Source of the DNA: Hericium rajendrae
Lineage: Eukaryota > Basidiomycota > Agaricomycetes > Russulales > Hericiaceae
Direction: 5' to 3'
Length of the DNA: 64,000 nt
Assembly: GCA_033439255.1 (NCBI GenBank)
Contig: CM065884.1
Coordinates: forward strand, 124,001 to 188,000
The position numbers and the translations under genes were made by a program. Positions 32,401 to 42,830 of the stretch are shown in pieces. Each line of letters starts with the position of its first letter. Positions within the stretch are counted from its first letter, which is position 1. Below the pieces are notes generated by a model. That model was not told where the DNA came from. It searched no databases and saw nothing but the letters and a program-made list of their open reading frames with translations.

Positions 32401-35400
32401 TTTCAAAAGTATCTAAGACAAAATCCTACAAGACTTGATCTCATGAAATCCAAAAGCATCTAAGTCAAGATTTTATAAAATACAAAAAATATCTAACATA
32501 GAGTCCTACAAGATCCTATGAATCTGAAAACATCTAAAACATAATCTTGCAGAATTTTATGTAGTCTGAAAATGTCTAAAACTGAATTCCGTGGGATTTC
32601 ATGTGGTTAGAAAATGTCTACTAAGACAGAATCCCGTGGGATCTCCGAAAATGTCTAAAACTGAATCTCGCGAGATTTCATGCAGTCAGAAAATGTCTAA
32701 GACAGAATCCCGTGGGATTTCATGTGGTTAGAAAATGTCTACTAAGACAGAATCCCGCGGGATCTCCGAAAATGTCTAAAACTGAATCCCGCGAGATTTC
32801 ATGCAGTCAGAAAATGTCTAAGACAGAATCCCGTGGGATCCCTAAAAATGTCTAAAACAAAATCTCGTGGGATTTCATGTGGTTAGAAAATGTCTACTAA
32901 GACAGAATCCCGCAGGATCTCCGAAAATGTCTAAAACTGAATCCCGCAGGATTTCATGCAGTCAGAAAATGTCTAAGACAGAATCCCGTGGGATCCCTAA
33001 AAATGTCTAAAACAAAATCTCGTGGGATTTCATGTGGTTAGAAAATGTCTACTAAGACAGAATCCCACGGGATCTCCGAAAATGTCTAAAACTGAATCCC
33101 GCGAGATTTCATGCAGTCAGAAAATGTCTAAGACAGAATCCCGTGGGATCCCTAAAAATGTCTAAAACAAAATCTCGTGGGATTTCATGTGGTTAGAAAA
33201 TGTCTACTAAGACAGAATCCCACGGGATCTCCGAAAATGTCTAAAACTGAATCCCGTGGGATTTCATGCAGTCAGAAAATGTCTAAGACAAATTTCTGCG
33301 GGATCCCTAAAAATGTCTAAAACAAAATCTCATGGGATCCCATGGGATCCAAAAATGTCCAAAACAGAATCTTGCGGGATCTCTAAAAATGTTTAAAACA
33401 AAATCCTGCGGGATTTCATGCAGTCAGAAAATGTCTAAGACAGAATCCCACGGGATCCCTGAAAATGTCTAAAACAAAATCCCATGGGATCCCATGGGAT
33501 CCAAAAATGTCCAAAAGAGAATCCCGCGGGATTCTCAAAAATGTTTAAAACAGAATCCTGCAAGATTCCATGGGATCCAAAAATGTCTAAAACAGAATCC
33601 TGGAGAATTTCATGGGATTCAAAAATGTCTAAGATAGAATCCCACAGGATCTCATGGGATCTGAAAATGTCTAAAACAGAATCCTGTGGGATCACATGGG
33701 ATCTGAAAACATCTAAGATAGAGTCTGGCAGGATTCCATGAGATCCAATAACATCTCATTGGACAGTAGAGGATGGGCCGAGCAATTGACAACCTGTAGG
33801 ATCAAGTGGACCAGCCAATGACCCATTAGACAGTGGAGAATGGGCCCGTCAATGATGAATGTACAGTAGACATTGTTAAAGGACAGGCCAGCCAATGACC
33901 CATTGGATGTCAGAGGACGGGCCAGTCAATGATGAATATGCAGTGGTATTGTAAGAGGATGGGCCAGCCAATGACCCAATGACCAGTAGAAATTGTAAGA
34001 GGATGGGCCTGTCAATGATCCAATGGATGGTAGAGGATGGGCCGAGCAACTGATATCCCGCGGGATCGAGAGGGCCAGCCAATGACCCATCGGACATCAG
34101 ATGATGGGCCCGTCAATGATGAATGACCAGTAGACATTATAAGGGGACAGGCCCGTCGATGACCCAATGGATGGTAGAGAACCGGCTGAGCAATTGACAT
34201 TCCGCGGGATTGAGAGGGCCAGCCAATGACCCATTGGACATCAGAGGACAGGCCCGTCAATGATGAATGACCAGTAGACATTATAAGGGGATGGGCCAGC
34301 TAATGACCCAATGGACGGTAGAGGACGGGCCGAGCAACTGATATCCCGCGGGATCAAGTGGGCCAGCCAATGATCCAATGGATGTCAGAGGACAGGCCGG
34401 TCAATGATGAATGACCAGTAGACATTATAAGGAGATGGGCCAGCTAATGACCCAATGGACGGTAGAGGACAGGCCGAGCAACTGATATCCCACGGGATCG
34501 AGAGGGCCAGCCAATGACCCATCGGACATCAGAGGATGGGCCCATCAATGAATGACCAGTAGACATTATAAGGGGACAGGCCCGTCGATGACCCAATGGA
34601 TGGTAGAGGACGGGCCGAGCAACTGATATCCCGTGGGATCAAGTGGGCCAGCCAATGATCCAATGGACATCAGAGGACAGGCCGGTCAATGATGAATGGA
34701 CACTACAGATTAAATGACTAGAGGCCGGACAATGACCCATTGGTACATAGGAAGGGCAGGCCTGTCATTGGATGACTGCTACATTGTGACGGACGGGCCA
34801 GCGCAGGATGGCCAATCAACAATGGCACTTTGTCAAGCTCGCCTGGCATTCCCTCAATGCACTAAGTGACTGAACATACTCAGCGCTGGAACCTCAATAC
34901 CGTCGAATTCGTCGAATTCATCGAGTTCCTGCGCAGCATCAACATGCACGGCATAGAACATGTTCTTCGGTGCTTTAAGAAGCTGGGTATTCGGTCCATC
35001 AGCGATATCAATTTTCTGAAGGGATTGGGGGAGCATGAAAAGAGGGATGTAGAGGAGGCGTTGATCCACGTGGGATTCACCCAGTCCGAATGTCTGACTT
35101 TGTTGAATGCCCCGTAGCTTACATCTGGGGTACCTACCATCGTCGACACCTGTATCTGAATCTAGACTCGCGTTATCAGTTGTATAAGGATTCGGATGCT
35201 TGATCATAATGTCTCTATGAGAGCTCGGCTTGACGGTCATGAAGTTGCATCGCTTTCAGGTCAGGTCAGGCCGAGCTTCACGTCAGCTGTAGCTTGCGGC
35301 AACATTGATATTGAAGAATCAACAAGAGATGGAGTCCGATGACAGAACGACAGGACCATACGACTGTCACAGTGCACTACAATCAAAGATATATAAATTG

Positions 35401-35732
35401 TTAAGAATCTTATGGCGAGAGAACCGAGGATGGCTGCGTGCATTACCGTTACACTCAGAACGATGACGGAATGAATATGTACAAATAATACAAGCACCCC
35501 AGGTACGAACTAGAGGCTGGGATGGATCTGGGCAGCTAATCATCAAGGGCGAATTAGGTCTGGAGGGCGGGAATCAGGCACGAGCATCGGTATTAGATAT
35601 GAAATAGTATACATGACACAGGAGCTAAAGCAGGCAGCAGTATTATCTGAGAGTAAGCGCTAGGCGCGCTCAAAGGACGCTGCATATCAATACGTCAGCC
35701 TCGATGGCCAGCTCAGACAAGGACTCAGCCAC

Positions 35733-36482
35733 TCACGAGGTTCGCTTCTTCGCCCTGCCTTTGTAGGTGCTAATCGTCTTCCGTGAAATCCAGGCCGGAA
35801 CGTTGCCCGGCTTCATCCACAATCGATGTTCGTGTAGGCTAGGATGAACGTGGTTCTCTGCAACCTCCACCCACTGTGTGCAGCCACTCCACATCCATAG
35901 TTGAACCTGTCCGGGATATGTATGAACAAAGATATCGCCGCTGCTCTGAGCCTTCGTTGCAGGCGGATGGGCCAATCTGTCGGCGCCCGATGATGAAAAC
36001 CATCGCATGATCTTTTCGACGTCGTGAATCTTCTGCTCGTGCACCTGAACATCAGAGCCCGAATGCTGCGGAATGGCGGCAGACGTCGATGAAGGGCCAG
36101 GATGGGAAGGGAATGAAGACGCATTGGCAGCATGAGGGGCTTGAGGCAGAGACGAAAGTTCGGAGTCGCTGGACGAAAAGTCGCATGATAGTGGCGAAGA
36201 TGATTTGATAGCGGGAGAGGGCGAGGAGGGCTGTGAGGACGGTGAGGACAGGGCTCTGGGAGTATCTCGACGCAACGAGCAGCTGTCGAAGGAAGAATCG
36301 CCTGACGAGCTTTCTGCGGCAAAAGCCGGCAGAGCGCTGGAAATTGAGGAACGCAAAGGAATTGTGGGCGAGGAAAATTCTTGAGCAGATGAAGAGGATG
36401 GCGAAGGCGGCGAAGATAAGGCTTCAAGGCTGAATTGGGGCGCTGATGGCGAGTATATCAGGGAGGGCTTTGAAAAGACCAA
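35733..36482 (-). CDS. Basidiomycete GDIF/SWV family protein, copy A
   Basis: Minus-strand frame, ATG at 36482, 249 residues. The first 140 are Ser/Pro-rich and probably disordered. The C-terminal 75 residues hold a compact conserved domain: GDIFVHTYPGQVQLWMW, CTQWVEVAENHVHPSL, then PAWISRKTISTYKGRAKKR. The same pattern occurs in the plus-strand gene at 38275-38804 (GDIFLH, QLWFF, SWQLV, HPFL, PSWV). I recall many short mushroom proteins with this pattern, all without a known function. An upstream exon may exist, since the sequence before the ATG is not clearly a promoter. Confidence 0.6.
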   Translation of the reverse strand: MVFSKPSLIYSPSAPQFSLEALSSPPSPSSSSAQEFSSPTIPLRSSISSALPAFAAESSSGDSSFDSCSLRRDTPRALSSPSSQPSSPSPAIKSSSPLSCDFSSSDSELSSLPQAPHAANASSFPSHPGPSSTSAAIPQHSGSDVQVHEQKIHDVEKIMRWFSSSGADRLAHPPATKAQSSGDIFVHTYPGQVQLWMWSGCTQWVEVAENHVHPSLHEHRLWMKPGNVPAWISRKTISTYKGRAKKRTS

Positions 36483-36499
36483 GGCCGTCTACGAGGAAT

Positions 36500-37140
36500 C
36501 ATAATTAATGCAAGGCATCGAGCAATTACAAAGAGAAAAACGTACGTCGCGCATTCCTTGCCGAACCGGACGGTATGGATGTGCAGGGTAGCGAGAGACA
36601 CGGAAAGTAGGGGCTGTCTTCATTGTGGACGAAAATCAGTGCTGAAGCAGGTAACTATGAGCGAGCGAGAAGATCCTGTTGATCTCAGCACAGAAATGGA
36701 CGCAACTTTATACCTGGCAGGCAGTCACATCGGAGGTCAATTGGCTGTCCTTTGGGGTTGCTAAGGCCTTTGAAAGTCAAAGGCCAAAAAAGAGGGAAAA
36801 GGTTGCGAGTGAAAGGCTGTGAAAGGGCCTTGCAGATGATTGGCACGTCGTTCATCGACAAGCAGAAAGAGGAAGAAAGAGAAGCGCTTGTGCCTTGCTG
36901 CTCGGACTACTGCTTGTAATGAGCACGCAATGCACACGTGCAACACATACGGGCTAAAGGGATCTAGAGGGCCTGAGATGAAGATCTGGACGTGCAAAGA
37001 TTAGACAGTTCCTGACGAGCGTATAAACGAGCGCATAGAAAAGCAGGTGGACTGATCGTCAAACAAGACATGTCCAATGTGGCGCGCACGGAGGAACGCA
37101 CAGAGCGGCAGGCGTTGGTTCTGATCAACAGAAGCGGCTG
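36500..37140. other. intergenic, nothing recognised
   Basis: Possible 5' end or promoter of the gene at 35733-36482; no motif-bearing frame. Confidence 0.35.
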
Positions 37141-37149
37141 TCATATGTG

Positions 37150-37670
37150 CAGGGCAGGCTCGGCCATGCTTGTTTTCAAGGAGAAGTGCGTAGGCTCCGG
37201 GGACGCGAACAGATCTGGCATCGCTGACATATCCGCGGTGCGGCTGGGGCGATTTGAGCATGACGGCCGGCTGCTGCGTGCCCCGTGATTGTAATGAAGG
37301 TGAAGTAACGACGCAAGCTGGATGTATCCTTCAGCGGTGTATCGCAGGATATACGCAGCCTATCACATACATCGTATCCACGCCCTCGAAGGTCTGCCCC
37401 GCTGGGAACGGGATTCAACTCTACAAAAAGATTCGAGAAACTCCATCCCTAGAAAGCAAGGAAGATCCCATCCGGTCAAAATGGCGTCGAGTCCTACAGG
37501 ATGCGATGGAACTCACTGAATTCTTGAGCATATCTGCCCTGGGACTTTGCAGGATGATAAGTTGGGATTTCGGGCCAGCCGTCGGTCGCTGCGTTGGATC
37601 GCGCGCGGAATATGGACTCGTCAAGACTCAGTACTCATCACCAGTCGCCGGTCACCAGTCACACCTGTGA
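37150..37670 (+). repeat. dispersed repeat, copy A
   Basis: About 520 bp that recur in inverted orientation at 46055-46625, with many substitutions and small gaps (by eye roughly 80-85% alike; for example TCAGCAGTG/CTGAAGG and GGAGTTTCTCGAATCTTTT are shared). No complete gene lies inside. Confidence 0.7.
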
Positions 37671-38274
37671 CTCCGTACGCCTCCCCAATCTGGTGCGCTA
37701 GGCTGGTGCACTTCCCTCACAGTCTGACTAGCATTAGTTTGTTTCTGGTGGTCTCTCGCGACTAGTGTATAATCAGGTTCACCTTCTGGTTAAATGCTAA
37801 AACGAGAAGATACATTGTATGTCGGTCTTAACCCTCGCATCTTGTTGGAGCAGGAATTACGGGTAAGCTACCGATTGGGATTTTGTGAAAATATCCATTC
37901 ATCCATTCATCCGCAAGCTGACGCTTTCTTGGACCACAGAACAACCCAATGAGGGGACGGGAGTTTCCAATTCTTTGCACAAATGGTCAAAGATCATGCG
38001 GCTTTTCAAGGTAGCGTGCAGATTTACCTCCTTAAAATAAGTACTGGCACTCACAGCGGGGCAGTGATACTCACGGATCTTCCTCCATTCCGTCGTGCAG
38101 CATGAGGATCGATACTGCCCCAACATGGATGAAGAATGCCGACGCCGAACCTCTGCCAGTGTCCAGGTGCCCATCGTTGTTCGAACGGCTCTTTAAGCGT
38201 ACGTTGATTCAAATTTGCCAGCTGCGGAGTCTTTAAAACAAGATAACATTATTCGTAAATAGCCTCGAAAATTC

Positions 38275-38804
38275 CTGCCGGCGGGAGCGGGTCGCACCAA
38301 TCTCAGTCTGAAATATCTCATTCCCCACGGAATAGACCTACTTCATCCGCTGAAGCAGCTGATTCCCAATCAAGCCCGAATACTTCGCCCATTCACTCAT
38401 CGCCCAGCTCAACTGCAATTGTGAAACAGGACAAGATCAGCGATTCTTCAGAGCTTCCAAAGCGACGAAGGCGACTATTTCCGAAGAATACCGGACCGGG
38501 GGCGACCACGTTCTACAAGACTACCGGCATCGCTTGTCTGACTATGCCCCCCGATAACTTGCTTGATGCTACCTACGGTGACATATTTCTGCATGTCAAC
38601 ACCAGTGCGAAGACAGAGCAGCTGTGGTTTTTCAATTCCGACGAAAGCTGGCAGCTAGTCGACGAAGGATTTTGTCATCCTTTTCTGGACAAGCGAATGC
38701 TTCGTTTGCGCAAGGATGGGGACCCTAGCTGGGTAAAAGCTCATTCTTATTCGACTATGAAATCGAAGTCTCGTCAGCAGCCTGAAGATTCTCCTGACGA
38801 GTGA
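38275..38804 (+). CDS. Basidiomycete GDIF/SWV family protein, copy B
   Basis: The frame is open from an acceptor near 38274 through a Ser/Pro-rich region (SHQSQSEISHSPRNRP) and a basic KRRRRLFPKN patch to the conserved domain: YGDIFLHVNTSAKTEQLWFF, ESWQLVDEGFCHPFLDKRML, GDPSWVKAHSYSTMKSKSRQ, stop at 38804. It shares its layout with the gene at 35733-36482 on the opposite strand, so the pair is a divergent or dispersed duplication. An upstream exon with the start codon must exist or the gene is 5' truncated; the first in-view ATG does not precede the open frame. Function unknown. Confidence 0.55.
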
Positions 38805-38809
38805 GTCGT

Positions 38810-39505
38810 TCACCTGGTTCTGCACAAGAACGGAGCTATTGAACGCGTAAATGAACAGGATCTCTTGAAATACGGCGCATGTCTATGTATTGATCTTGTC
38901 CAGAGGAAGTCTGAGTTGGTTTAACGGCCGTTGCTGAACGGAATGTAATCCTATATTCTGTCTTTTTCTGAATGGCATCCAATCCCACCGAATCCTGTCG
39001 GACATCCAGATTCTGGTCCTTTCTTGATCCGACACACCGAATCCTATCAATTTTCCTCGGCGCAAGCTGTACCATCCACCCTCCTACTTCCAGGCCATGG
39101 ATGCGCACATGCTGAGCAACGGCCAGCAACAACTGTAGACAAGCGTGGGGGCACAACCAATAGCACATTTCCGTCTCTGTTCTGCCCATTTTTCTCGCCA
39201 ACAATGACGGCAGTATTCTATGTCGTGCCCGCCACGGTATATTGCTTGCTCGCGGAGTTGTTGCCAACTCATCATGGGTTTGTGCAAATTGCAAGATGTA
39301 CCTGAGCTTATCAGCATCTCGCACTTGTTCATGTGCTGTTACCATGCACGGCGCTACTGTGCAATGAGCTATCGCCTGCGGGATATGCTTTGCGATATGA
39401 TAAAACTAGTTCATTACTTGGGTTGCCGCCTGCAGCGCTGACACCGCCGTCGGAAATACCAACTGTCACGGCAACAGGCGAGGGATACCTTCATCCATGC
39501 ATTGA
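38810..39505. other. flank left of LTR element 2
   Basis: The minus-strand frame at 38836-39345 has no recognised motif. Just before the element, the minus strand reads FNAWMK followed by a GTATCC, which may be the end of the exon split by element 2. Confidence 0.35.
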
Positions 39506-39509
39506 ACGT

Positions 39510-39673
39510 TGGAGCAGGCCAAAGGGACACGACGCAAGCCCTGGGATAGTGGCAGGATGGGGAATGTGCTACCACATGCTGACTCTGATCTAGCTCTATG
39601 CTGACTAAGCCTCTGCCTCTAGCGGTGCTATCACATGATCTATGCCTCTCAGACCCCCTGATCTCCCACTCCA
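39510..39673 (-). repeat. 3' LTR of element 2
   Basis: 164 bp, no difference seen against 42325-42488. Confidence 0.9.
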
Positions 39674-39677
39674 TCGT

Positions 39678-39686
39678 CCCCCCCTC
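39678..39686 (-). other. polypurine tract of element 2
   Basis: GAGGGGGGG on the element strand, directly before the 3' LTR, matching the tract of element 1. Confidence 0.7.
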
Positions 39687-39724
39687 AAACATGGCGACGC
39701 CCTCGTCGCCTCAAAAAAAAGACC

Positions 39725-42025
39725 TCAACCAGAAGACTCATGAACCCAGCCCAGACTCTGCAAAACTCTACTCAGCTCAACCAAACGTGGATCTCCATCC
39801 CAACTCAGAGGTGAAAGTGGCACAGCAAAACCAGAAGATGAACTCGAAACCTGCATGATAGATGGCCGACCTGCACGAAGGCCAGCTGGATGACGACGAG
39901 TGATCACCGGTGCTGATAGAAAAGCGGGACGTGGTGGACGCAGATCAGCACGATGAGAACGACGAGCACGTCGCTGCAATGACCCAAATGGTGACCTCGA
40001 AGATGAACGTAGAACCGAGAAGTCACGGGGAGGCGGTAGTGGAAGCACCGAATGGATGGGGAGGGAATCAGCTTCGTCAGCCCAGGAAAAGGATGCGGGA
40101 GGTGGAATGTTGGCAGACGGGGAGCAGGTTTGCATGTGAGCATCCACCTGCAAGATAGTTAATGGCATCGTAGTCTCTGTCTGAGCATCAGCCTGTTCAG
40201 GCCTCCGATCCTGCCGCCTACGAGATTCCTCCTCACAGCCTTTCGCAAATCCCACCGACTGAGCTGACTCGAGCTCCTTGTCTGACAGTGCAAACCCATG
40301 CTCGAAACCTGAATTGTAAGCAGTAAAACGAATTTCACGCAATAGCTGCTCGTCGATAGCGTCAATAGACAAGACGCACGGTGCGGCAGCAAGAGGAGGA
40401 TGCAGAATGGGGGATGTGATGCAGGTGTCCTGGCTTGCCTCGAGTCGACTCCGCTTCAGTCCTTCCTGTAGCCCTTCCTCACGGCCTTCTGCCCTGCCTG
40501 TCTTCTTCCCGGCCTCAAGACCTTCGCGGAATCCCGTGTTCCGGCCCTCCTTCAAACTCGCCGCGTGGCCATCGCGCAATGCCGTCGCTACAATCTCCTT
40601 GAGGTACGCGGGATTGAGAAGCTCGCCGTCGGGCTCTTCGAACAATAGCGCGGCGGCTGCATGGGCCCTTCCCGGTTCGAATCCGGGCGCCGGTGTTTTC
40701 GAGTCGCTGAGCGTGGATGCAGGGACGCCGGGCACGATCGCGATGAGCGTGCGGGACGTGGGGAGCGCGTTCGTACCGCGCGTGCCGTGCATGTCACCTG
40801 GCCGAGCTCCAGCCAGGGCAAGGTCGTTCGCCGCGGTATGTGGGTGTGGGGGGCTTCGGGGCGTCTTAGTCGGGTCGCGCGGAGTCGTGGTGTGTGGGCC
40901 CGCGGCTTCTTCGTGTGGTCCGTACGCGGCGGCTTCATGGGGCTCTCCTGGTTCGAATCCGGGCGTCGGCAGTTGTTGCTTGGTGCGCACTAGTGCATGG
41001 ACGTCGTGAGGGATGGGCTGGGGAGCGCGCTGCGCAGATGGTGGGACGTGGATCTCGGTACGTGCATGCGGGCCGTGTACGTCGTCGTCGCGGGCTTTAC
41101 CGCGGCTTCGCGGCTCGTCTGTGGTCGTGGTTGCGTGCGTGGTGCTGCTAGGTGGTACGGACCGTGCTCGCGGGTGGGGCACGCCAGCCGTGCGGGCCCC
41201 GGCCAGTACTGCTGACTCGTTCACGGCGGCGCGCGGGCGTATGGTGCTCGGAGGCGGCGTAGGCGAGGCGCGTGGGGTCGCGGCTTGTGTGCGCAATGCA
41301 GGAAGGGCGGGGGTGCATACCGGTTGTGGGTTTCCGCCGTGCGCGTCCCGCGCGGTCCGCATCTCCTCCTCGCGTGACCCGGAGCCCTCCTCCGACTTGT
41401 TCTCCGCGGCTTGAGGACGTATGGCGCGTTGGGGCGGCGTACGCGGATCATGCGGGGTCGCGGTAGGCAAGCGGGACGCGGCAGAGGACGCGTGGGGTCG
41501 CATAGGCGCGTGCGTGCTGCCTGCATCGTGCGTCGTATCCGCGGGCTCCTTCGCGGAGGTTCTCATGCTCCTAAATACGCGGGATTGCGCGGGTACGTTG
41601 TGGGTGGTCGCGATGTCCGTGTGGGACGCGGGAAGGGTGGTGGGAGGCGCGGGGTGCGTGGTCGCGCTGCGGACCTCGCGCGAGTCGCGTTTGTTGGCCG
41701 CGGGTGGTCGCTCTGGCTCTCGTGCGATCGCGAATGGCGGCTGGGTGTGGCTGTGTGGTGTGGCTGCTGTATCCAAGTTTGCTGAGGCGGTATGCGGTGC
41801 GAACGAGGAGGTGCGAGGTGCGAGACTCGCATTCTGTGCGTGCATGTCGCGCGGCTGCTGCGTAGGCGCTGGTGATGGCTCGTTCGCGGCGTTTGTGCCT
41901 AGCGTGTCGACGTGGGTGACGGTGGCGACGAGCGGGTGCCCGGCGTTCGTGGTTGTGGGCAATGGGCCTGCTGCTCTTGCTGCTGCTCTCCAAGCAGCTT
42001 TCGCTGCGCGCTTGTTCTTGCCCAT
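39725..42025 (-). CDS. Element-encoded protein with G-x-x-x-G repeats (766 aa)
   Basis: Sole ORF of LTR element 2. The start at 42025 is chosen because the protein from here (MGKNKRAAKAAWRAAARAAG) matches the start in element 1; the frame stays open upstream to an ATG at 42280, which would add 85 less conserved residues from the leader. The N-terminal half is Ala/Pro/Thr/His-rich with many recurring units like RAAENKSEEGS and GFEPGEPHEAAA, about every 70-80 residues. There is one long G-x-x-x-G/E-G block (GFREGLEAGKKTGRAEGREE), and after it LLREIRFTAYNSGFEHGF. The C-terminus holds FSWADEADSLPIHSVLPL, DFSVLRSSSRSPFGSLQRR and RVLQSLGWVHESSG, then a stop at 39725 before the polypurine tract. Compared with element 1 it has one block instead of three and does not run into the LTR. 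No catalytic motif. Confidence 0.75.
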   Translation of the reverse strand: MGKNKRAAKAAWRAAARAAGPLPTTTNAGHPLVATVTHVDTLGTNAANEPSPAPTQQPRDMHAQNASLAPRTSSFAPHTASANLDTAATPHSHTQPPFAIAREPERPPAANKRDSREVRSATTHPAPPTTLPASHTDIATTHNVPAQSRVFRSMRTSAKEPADTTHDAGSTHAPMRPHASSAASRLPTATPHDPRTPPQRAIRPQAAENKSEEGSGSREEEMRTARDAHGGNPQPVCTPALPALRTQAATPRASPTPPPSTIRPRAAVNESAVLAGARTAGVPHPRARSVPPSSTTHATTTTDEPRSRGKARDDDVHGPHARTEIHVPPSAQRAPQPIPHDVHALVRTKQQLPTPGFEPGEPHEAAAYGPHEEAAGPHTTTPRDPTKTPRSPPHPHTAANDLALAGARPGDMHGTRGTNALPTSRTLIAIVPGVPASTLSDSKTPAPGFEPGRAHAAAALLFEEPDGELLNPAYLKEIVATALRDGHAASLKEGRNTGFREGLEAGKKTGRAEGREEGLQEGLKRSRLEASQDTCITSPILHPPLAAAPCVLSIDAIDEQLLREIRFTAYNSGFEHGFALSDKELESAQSVGFAKGCEEESRRRQDRRPEQADAQTETTMPLTILQVDAHMQTCSPSANIPPPASFSWADEADSLPIHSVLPLPPPRDFSVLRSSSRSPFGSLQRRARRSHRADLRPPRPAFLSAPVITRRHPAGLRAGRPSIMQVSSSSSGFAVPLSPLSWDGDPRLVELSRVLQSLGWVHESSG

Positions 42026-42295
42026 ATCGGGAAATTCCGTATTCGGATGTCGAAGGCGAGACTCGATGGCCGAATGGCTGCGCTGGGGCACGAAAAGGAC
42101 TGTACGCACTAGAAAACCTCTTCTGGAGACGATAGGAGATGCAAAAAGACGCAAAAAGACGCTGAGAGACGCAACACGGAGACACGAGACGCAAAGAGGC
42201 AGAGACGAAACACGAGGCACGCGAAAACGATGTGATAACTGCACGAAAAGACAGGGAGACTGCCGAAAACCCAAGCGCAACGCAACGCAACGCTA

Positions 42296-42321
42296 GTGGG
42301 TCGAATCCGCTCTCATCACCA
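42296..42321 (-). other. tRNA-like primer-binding site of element 2
   Basis: The plus strand GTGGGTCGAATCCGCTCTC then ATCACCA looks like a tRNA T-arm and acceptor end with CCA. The element strand starts TGGTGATGAGAG, the same 12-base core as in element 1. Confidence 0.7.
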
Positions 42322-42324
42322 CGA

Positions 42325-42488
42325 TGGAGCAGGCCAAAGGGACACGACGCAAGCCCTGGGATAGTGGCAGGATGGGGAATGTGCTACCACATGCTGACTC
42401 TGATCTAGCTCTATGCTGACTAAGCCTCTGCCTCTAGCGGTGCTATCACATGATCTATGCCTCTCAGACCCCCTGATCTCCCACTCCA
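42325..42488 (-). repeat. 5' LTR of element 2
   Basis: 164 bp, direct repeat of 39510-39673. Confidence 0.9.
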
Positions 42489-42830
42489 ACGTGCAGAAAG
42501 CAGGGTTATGGGAGTTCCAGAGCCCAATTTTCATAACGTCTCTCACGAGCTATACACAGATCAAATGATAGAAAGATTCACTGGCATTTCGAAAACAGAG
42601 GGCACATATGACGAGAAATGGAGAGTTAGAAAGTACCGAACAAGGTGAGGTATGATAAAATTGGAGAAAAGCAGACGCAGATAGTGAAGGTAAATTGGGG
42701 GAAAGATTCCGGTGAGACTTGTGACCAAACGAAATAGTAAGGTGCGATGGTCCAGCTACGTGCTAGCACTAGTAGACAGGCTGGATTGAGTACACGGAAG
42801 TGATAGATCGAGAACGATGAATAGCTCACC

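Larger units (their letters stand above)
28845..34872. mobile_element. giant fold-back (inverted repeat) element, 6.0 kb
   Basis: The left end CAGTCACTTAGTGCATTGAG is mirrored exactly by the right end at 34853-34872. The two arms, about 28845-31140 and 32580-34872 (2.29 kb each), are near-identical reverse complements with their axis at about 31860; one 3-bp gap near 34545 shifts the outer part. Small frames occur as exact mirror pairs on opposite strands (for example 29439-29708 and 34012-34281), which shows the identity. The arms consist wholly of internal repeats and encode no protein. The centre is AT-rich, degenerate repeat. Terminal CAGT recalls some cut-and-paste transposons, but no clear target duplication beyond AA was found. 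Class unassigned; non-autonomous. Confidence 0.85.
28375..35117 (+). pseudogene. HTH plus SAM-like gene, copy 2, split by fold-back element
   Basis: ATG at 28375 opens an exon with RSERAVLRFKWRGGKSMNSL and ADQHLCSIRTVRRAVENLSW, aligning residue by residue with the HTH of copy 1, and reaches a GTAAGC near 28732. The 6-kb fold-back element follows at 28845. Directly beyond it, after an acceptor-like CTCAG near 34881, the frame reads RWNLNTVEFVEFIEFLRSIN, then a SAM-like domain (VLRCFKKLGIRSISDINFLK, GLGEHEKRDVEEALIHVG) to a stop at 35117. Without the element the two parts would be one two-domain gene. The insertion lies in or beside the intron between the HTH and SAM-like parts, so splicing across 6 kb is conceivable but unlikely. 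Function inferred only from the folds. Confidence 0.5.
39510..42488 (-). mobile_element. LTR retrotransposon-like element 2, non-autonomous, 2,979 bp
   Basis: Flanked by ACGT at 39506-39509 and 42489-42492. LTRs of 164 bp (39510-39673 and 42325-42488) appear identical base for base and start TGGAG, end CCCACTCCA. They share the phrase CTATGCTGACTAAGCC with element 1 LTRs but are otherwise clearly diverged. Orientation minus. The primer-binding site is at 42296-42321, three bases from the 5' LTR; the polypurine tract (GAGGGGGGG) is at 39678-39686. The single long ORF is homologous to that of element 1; no polymerase or integrase genes. Identical LTRs mean a very recent insertion. Confidence 0.85.

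Noticed and set aside
29439-34281. Small open frames in the fold-back arms (pairs such as 29439-29708 and 34012-34281)
   Set aside because: They translate tandem repeats, occur as exact mirror copies on both strands and show no gene signals.
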